NCBI GenBank assembly: GCA_041746735.1
Contig: JBGTGP010000038.1
Location: 13,658-77,657 of the forward strand
Origin: Opimibacter sp041746735
Lineage (GTDB): Bacteria > Bacteroidota > Bacteroidia > Chitinophagales > Saprospiraceae
DNA length: 64,000 bases
Direction of reading: 5' to 3'
The position numbers were made by a program, and so were the translations under genes. This document shows positions 61,128 through 64,000 of this stretch, in pieces (within the stretch, counting starts at the first letter, position 1; every line of letters begins with the position of its first letter). The notes below the pieces were generated by a model. The model ran no database searches and was not told where the DNA came from. It was given only the letters and a program-made list of their open reading frames with translations.

Positions 61128-63551
61128 ATGTCAGAAGAAACAACACAACCTAACGAGTCTGTTGAGACTCCAGCCACCGAAGCCACAGCAGCTGTAGAAA
61201 CGGTGGAGACCCCAGTAGCTCCGGAAATGGAGCCCAAAACCACTTCTGAACCCGAAACAGCACACGATGATTTCGATTGGTCCATTTCCAACCGTAATCA
61301 ATATGTCTATACGAAGGAAGAGCGCGCACAGCTTGAGACATCCTATGACAAAACCCTTGGGGCTGTCAACGAAAATGAAGTGATCAAAGCCAAAGTTCAC
61401 CAGATCACCGGTGGAGATGCGGTCCTGGACATCAATTTCAAATCCGATGGTCTTGTATCGCTTTCCGAATTCCGGGACATCGATGGATTTAAAGTCGGGG
61501 ATGAGGTCGACGTCTATGTAGAACTTCAGGAAGATGAACGCGGCCAGTTGGTCCTCTCCCGCCGGAAAGCCAAACTCCTGAAAGCCTGGGAACGACTGGT
61601 CGATTCGTTCAACAACGGAACGATCATCAATGGTACTGTCATCAGCAAGACCAAAGGAGGTCTGATCGTCGATGCCGGAGGTTTGGAAACCTTCCTGCCC
61701 GGCTCCCAGATCGATATCAAACAGATCGTGGATTATGATCAGTACGTAGGAAAGACCATGGAGTTTAAAGTGGTCAAGATCAATGAGAACATTAAAAACG
61801 CTGTTGTATCACACAAAGCACTGATCGAAAGTGATCTGGCCGAGCAGCGTGAGCTGATCATCTCCGGTCTGGAAAAAGGACAGGTCCTCGAGGGTGTGGT
61901 GAAAAACATCACCGACTTTGGAGCCTTTATGGATCTGGGTGGCGTCGATGGTTTGTTGTACATCACGGATATCAGTTGGGGTCGGATCAATCACCCATCA
62001 GAAATATTGGAGATCAATCAGAAAGTGCATGTGGTCGTACTCGATTTTGATGAGAATAAAAAGAGAATATCTCTCGGTCTCAAGCAACTCCAGCCACATC
62101 CATGGGATGTCGTCGGCGATACCATCAAAGAAGGCAGTGTGGTCAAAGGGAAAATCGTCAATGTGGAAGATTACGGCGCATTCCTCGAAATCACGCCTGG
62201 CGTTGAGGGCCTGATCCACGTCTCCGAAGTCAATTGGAGCAACCAGCCTATTCACGCCCGCGATTACTTCACCGTAGGTCAGGAGTATGAGTGTAAAGTC
62301 GTGACCATTGATCACGAAGAACGCAAGATGTCCTTGTCGCTCAAGCAACTCACACCTGATCCTTGGGGTGAAATCGAACAGCACTATCCGGTGGGTAGCA
62401 AACATACAGGCCGGGTTCAGAATCTGACGCCGTATGGTGTATTTGTCGAGCTGAAGGAAGGTATTGGTGGTATGGTTCACATCTCGGACTTGTCATGGAC
62501 CAAGCGTTTTGCGCATCCATCGGAGTTTACTAAAGTTGGGGCTGACCTTCCGATCCAGATATTGGATATCGACCGGGAAAACCGGAAATTATCACTGGGC
62601 CATAAGCATGTGGAAGAAAATCCATGGGATACATTTGAAAATGTATTTCCTGTTGGCTCCTACCATGAAGCTACGGTGATGAAGCGGGATGATAAAGGTG
62701 CTATCGTGCAGTTGCCGTATGGCCTTGAGGCCTTTTCACCCTCACGTCATCTCCGGAAAGAAAACGGTAAGTTGGCTGAAGTCGATGAGACCTTAACCTT
62801 CAAAGTGATCGAGTTCAATCGGGATGATAAGCGGATCATGGTATCTCACCTTCGGTATCTGGAGGATATCCAGCGTGAGGCAGAGGATGTGGTCAAAGAA
62901 GAACGGAAAAAGCAAGGTCAGGAGGTGACCAAAGCCGTCAAAGATGTGCAATCCAAATATGAGCCTACCACTCTTGGTGACATGGCTATGTTTTCGCAGC
63001 TGAAAGAGCAACTGGCGGAGGCTAAGGACAAATCTGATGAAGCTCCAGTAGAAGCCGCTGAGGTCATTGAGTTGAAAACGACAACGGCTACTCCCTCTGA
63101 ACCGGATATCATCGAAATGCCTGACGTTATACAAGATAAAGCTGAGTCGGCGATCAATGATTTGGAGGAGAAGCTCGAGGAAAAAGTAGCAGTACCTGTA
63201 GAGGAAGTGGCTGAGGAGAAAGCAGAAGAGCCTGTGGAGGTAGTGGTAGTGGCCGAGACTAAAAAGGTAAAGAAAGCAGAGCCGGTGGGCCGTGGTGGCC
63301 GAGACGACTTAAAACTCATTGAAGGTGTAGGTCCGAAAATTGCAGAGATACTGCAGGCTGCTGGTATCGATACTTTTGCTGCACTGGCTGCAAAAAGTGC
63401 GGATGAGGTTCGGGAGATCCTGTTGGCACAGGGTAGTCGGTACAAGATGTTTGATCCTGAGACTTGGCCAGAGCAGGCCCAATTGGCTGCGGATGGAAAG
63501 ATGGATGAGTTGCAGACTCTTAAAGATTCCCTTCAGGGAGGACGTAAGTAG
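61128..63551 (+). CDS. rpsA: 30S ribosomal protein S1 with C-terminal helix-hairpin-helix domain
   Basis: S1 helps the ribosome bind mRNA. The start at 61128 gives MSEETTQPNESVE; the frame extends to 61101 without support. After a Glu/Thr/Ala-rich N-terminus come six S1 OB folds beginning near residues 83, 161, 246, 332, 419 and 506 (for example DFGAFMDLGGVDGLLYITD). From ~600 to 720 runs an acidic Glu/Val/Ala-rich linker. The end (~725-807) is a helix-hairpin-helix module (DLKLIEGVGPKIAEILQAAG) of the kind Bacteroidota also attach to other ribosomal proteins. The total of 807 residues compares with ~557 in E. coli. Confidence 0.96.
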   Translation: MSEETTQPNESVETPATEATAAVETVETPVAPEMEPKTTSEPETAHDDFDWSISNRNQYVYTKEERAQLETSYDKTLGAVNENEVIKAKVHQITGGDAVLDINFKSDGLVSLSEFRDIDGFKVGDEVDVYVELQEDERGQLVLSRRKAKLLKAWERLVDSFNNGTIINGTVISKTKGGLIVDAGGLETFLPGSQIDIKQIVDYDQYVGKTMEFKVVKINENIKNAVVSHKALIESDLAEQRELIISGLEKGQVLEGVVKNITDFGAFMDLGGVDGLLYITDISWGRINHPSEILEINQKVHVVVLDFDENKKRISLGLKQLQPHPWDVVGDTIKEGSVVKGKIVNVEDYGAFLEITPGVEGLIHVSEVNWSNQPIHARDYFTVGQEYECKVVTIDHEERKMSLSLKQLTPDPWGEIEQHYPVGSKHTGRVQNLTPYGVFVELKEGIGGMVHISDLSWTKRFAHPSEFTKVGADLPIQILDIDRENRKLSLGHKHVEENPWDTFENVFPVGSYHEATVMKRDDKGAIVQLPYGLEAFSPSRHLRKENGKLAEVDETLTFKVIEFNRDDKRIMVSHLRYLEDIQREAEDVVKEERKKQGQEVTKAVKDVQSKYEPTTLGDMAMFSQLKEQLAEAKDKSDEAPVEAAEVIELKTTTATPSEPDIIEMPDVIQDKAESAINDLEEKLEEKVAVPVEEVAEEKAEEPVEVVVVAETKKVKKAEPVGRGGRDDLKLIEGVGPKIAEILQAAGIDTFAALAAKSADEVREILLAQGSRYKMFDPETWPEQAQLAADGKMDELQTLKDSLQGGRK

Positions 63552-63572
63552 TTTACAACTTGAATTACAGAC

Positions 63573-63606
63573 AAAAAACGCCTTGTGAACAGCAAGGCGT
63601 TTTTTT
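63573..63606 (+). terminator. Terminator after rpsA
   Basis: A 13-bp stem (AAAAAACGCCTTG with CAAGGCGTTTTTT), 7-base loop, and T-run: a textbook intrinsic terminator 22 bases after the rpsA stop. Confidence 0.92.
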
Positions 63607-64000
63607 ATGCTTTTGAATTATCGCTTACGGGTTTTATTGGGTAAACATGATAACAGATTCATTTTCAGGCAAAAATGTATCATTTGGGCATTAGAGTATC
63701 CGATAGACAAGGGTTTGTGTTCTTCGTAAGAATATCGGGAAGAACAGTATCCAGTCAGCCTTTGCATTTTCCTGAAAAACATTTGGCTCGCGCGTCGGAG
63801 AATTCTATCTTTGCCGTCCCAAAAGCGGAAAGTGGTTCATTTTCTGTGTATTAAGAAATGTTCATTGACAGTGAGGACAGAGCAGCATTGTTAGGATCTG
63901 AGGAAGATCGAGACAATGAAGCGAGGTAAGAAAAATCGATATTGGATTGTTGATTTTGGAATGCTTTAAAATGTCTGATGGGGAATGTCAAATTACGAAT
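63607..64000 (+). other. Non-coding end of window, probable stable-RNA operon leader
   Basis: No open frame of note. After ~170 featureless bases comes a strong promoter (63782-63813) and then ~185 bases of leader-like sequence. The leader contains TTCATTGACAG near 63860, similar to the TTC(T)TTGACA element before 16S genes in Bacteroidota. The rRNA or tRNA itself would lie past the window edge. Confidence 0.5.
63782..63813 (+). promoter_or_regulatory. Near-consensus Bacteroidota promoter, probably for rRNA or tRNA
   Basis: TTTG at 63782-63785, 20 bases, then TATCTTTG at 63806-63813: both elements match the primary-sigma consensus exactly, the best promoter in the window. It is followed by CCGTCCC and no reading frame, which suits a stable-RNA operon. 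Confidence 0.7.

Overview
The window looks like chromosome of a Bacteroidota bacterium, most likely from the Saprospiria or a neighbouring lineage; that placement is inferred from gene content, with no rRNA read. Supporting signs are the type IX secretion genes sprA and porQ, conserved Bacteroidota pairs (ruvA-sprA; mutL-rhomboid-rhomboid-EEP), a eukaryote-type citrate synthase, DUF3109, and many -7 boxes of the Bacteroidota form TAnnTTTG with little trace of Shine-Dalgarno sequences. Genes are tightly packed. Several convergent pairs meet within 6 to 20 bases, and most of the window is ordinary housekeeping DNA.

Layout. 1-10.4 kb, plus strand: the end of a DUF819 permease, a long PurF-like amidotransferase, mutL, two rhomboid proteases, a membrane-tethered EEP phosphatase/nuclease, cysS and an M28 lipoprotein. 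10.4-18.5 kb, minus strand: the giant T9SS translocon gene sprA behind ruvA. 18.8-25.3 kb: purD, a lytic transglycosylase, a DASS transporter, and a minus-strand operon of a small hypothetical protein, two cyclophilin lipoproteins and a polyphosphate-glucokinase-like kinase. 25.4-31.3 kb: purQ, a DsbD-like reductase with a duplicated N-terminal domain, a repeat-bearing gap, a small membrane protein and a TPR protein. 31.7-38.6 kb: a PlsC-type acyltransferase, two hotdog thioesterase-like proteins, ligA, a NYN protein with a cold-shock-like C-terminus, and uvrB. 38.6-44.9 kb: a probable beta-barrel protein, a TMTC-like glycosyltransferase with a TPR tail, and a dprA-alkaline phosphatase-aminotransferase run. 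44.9-53.4 kb: rpoN, a membrane class III cyclase, a MORN lipoprotein with porQ, a PpiD-like chaperone and an MFS exporter.

53.5-57 kb is the accessory-looking part: eight perfect 7-bp repeats run into the start of an unrecognised 873-residue lipoprotein gene, which is coupled by a TGATG overlap to a small multi-helix membrane protein. 57-63.6 kb returns to housekeeping: a DUF3109 protein, citrate synthase, a 50-bp palindrome with seven 22-bp repeats, an acyl-CoA synthetase, and ribosomal protein S1 with a helix-hairpin-helix tail and a strong terminator. The last 200 bases carry a near-consensus Bacteroidota promoter and a leader that resembles the start of an rRNA or tRNA operon.

Most worth following: the lipoprotein/membrane-protein pair with its heptamer array; -7 boxes sitting 4-8 nt before start codons, which implies leaderless mRNAs; the palindrome/22-bp repeat element; the NYN-cold-shock fusion; the S1 HhH tail; and a MutL whose endonuclease motifs look eroded.
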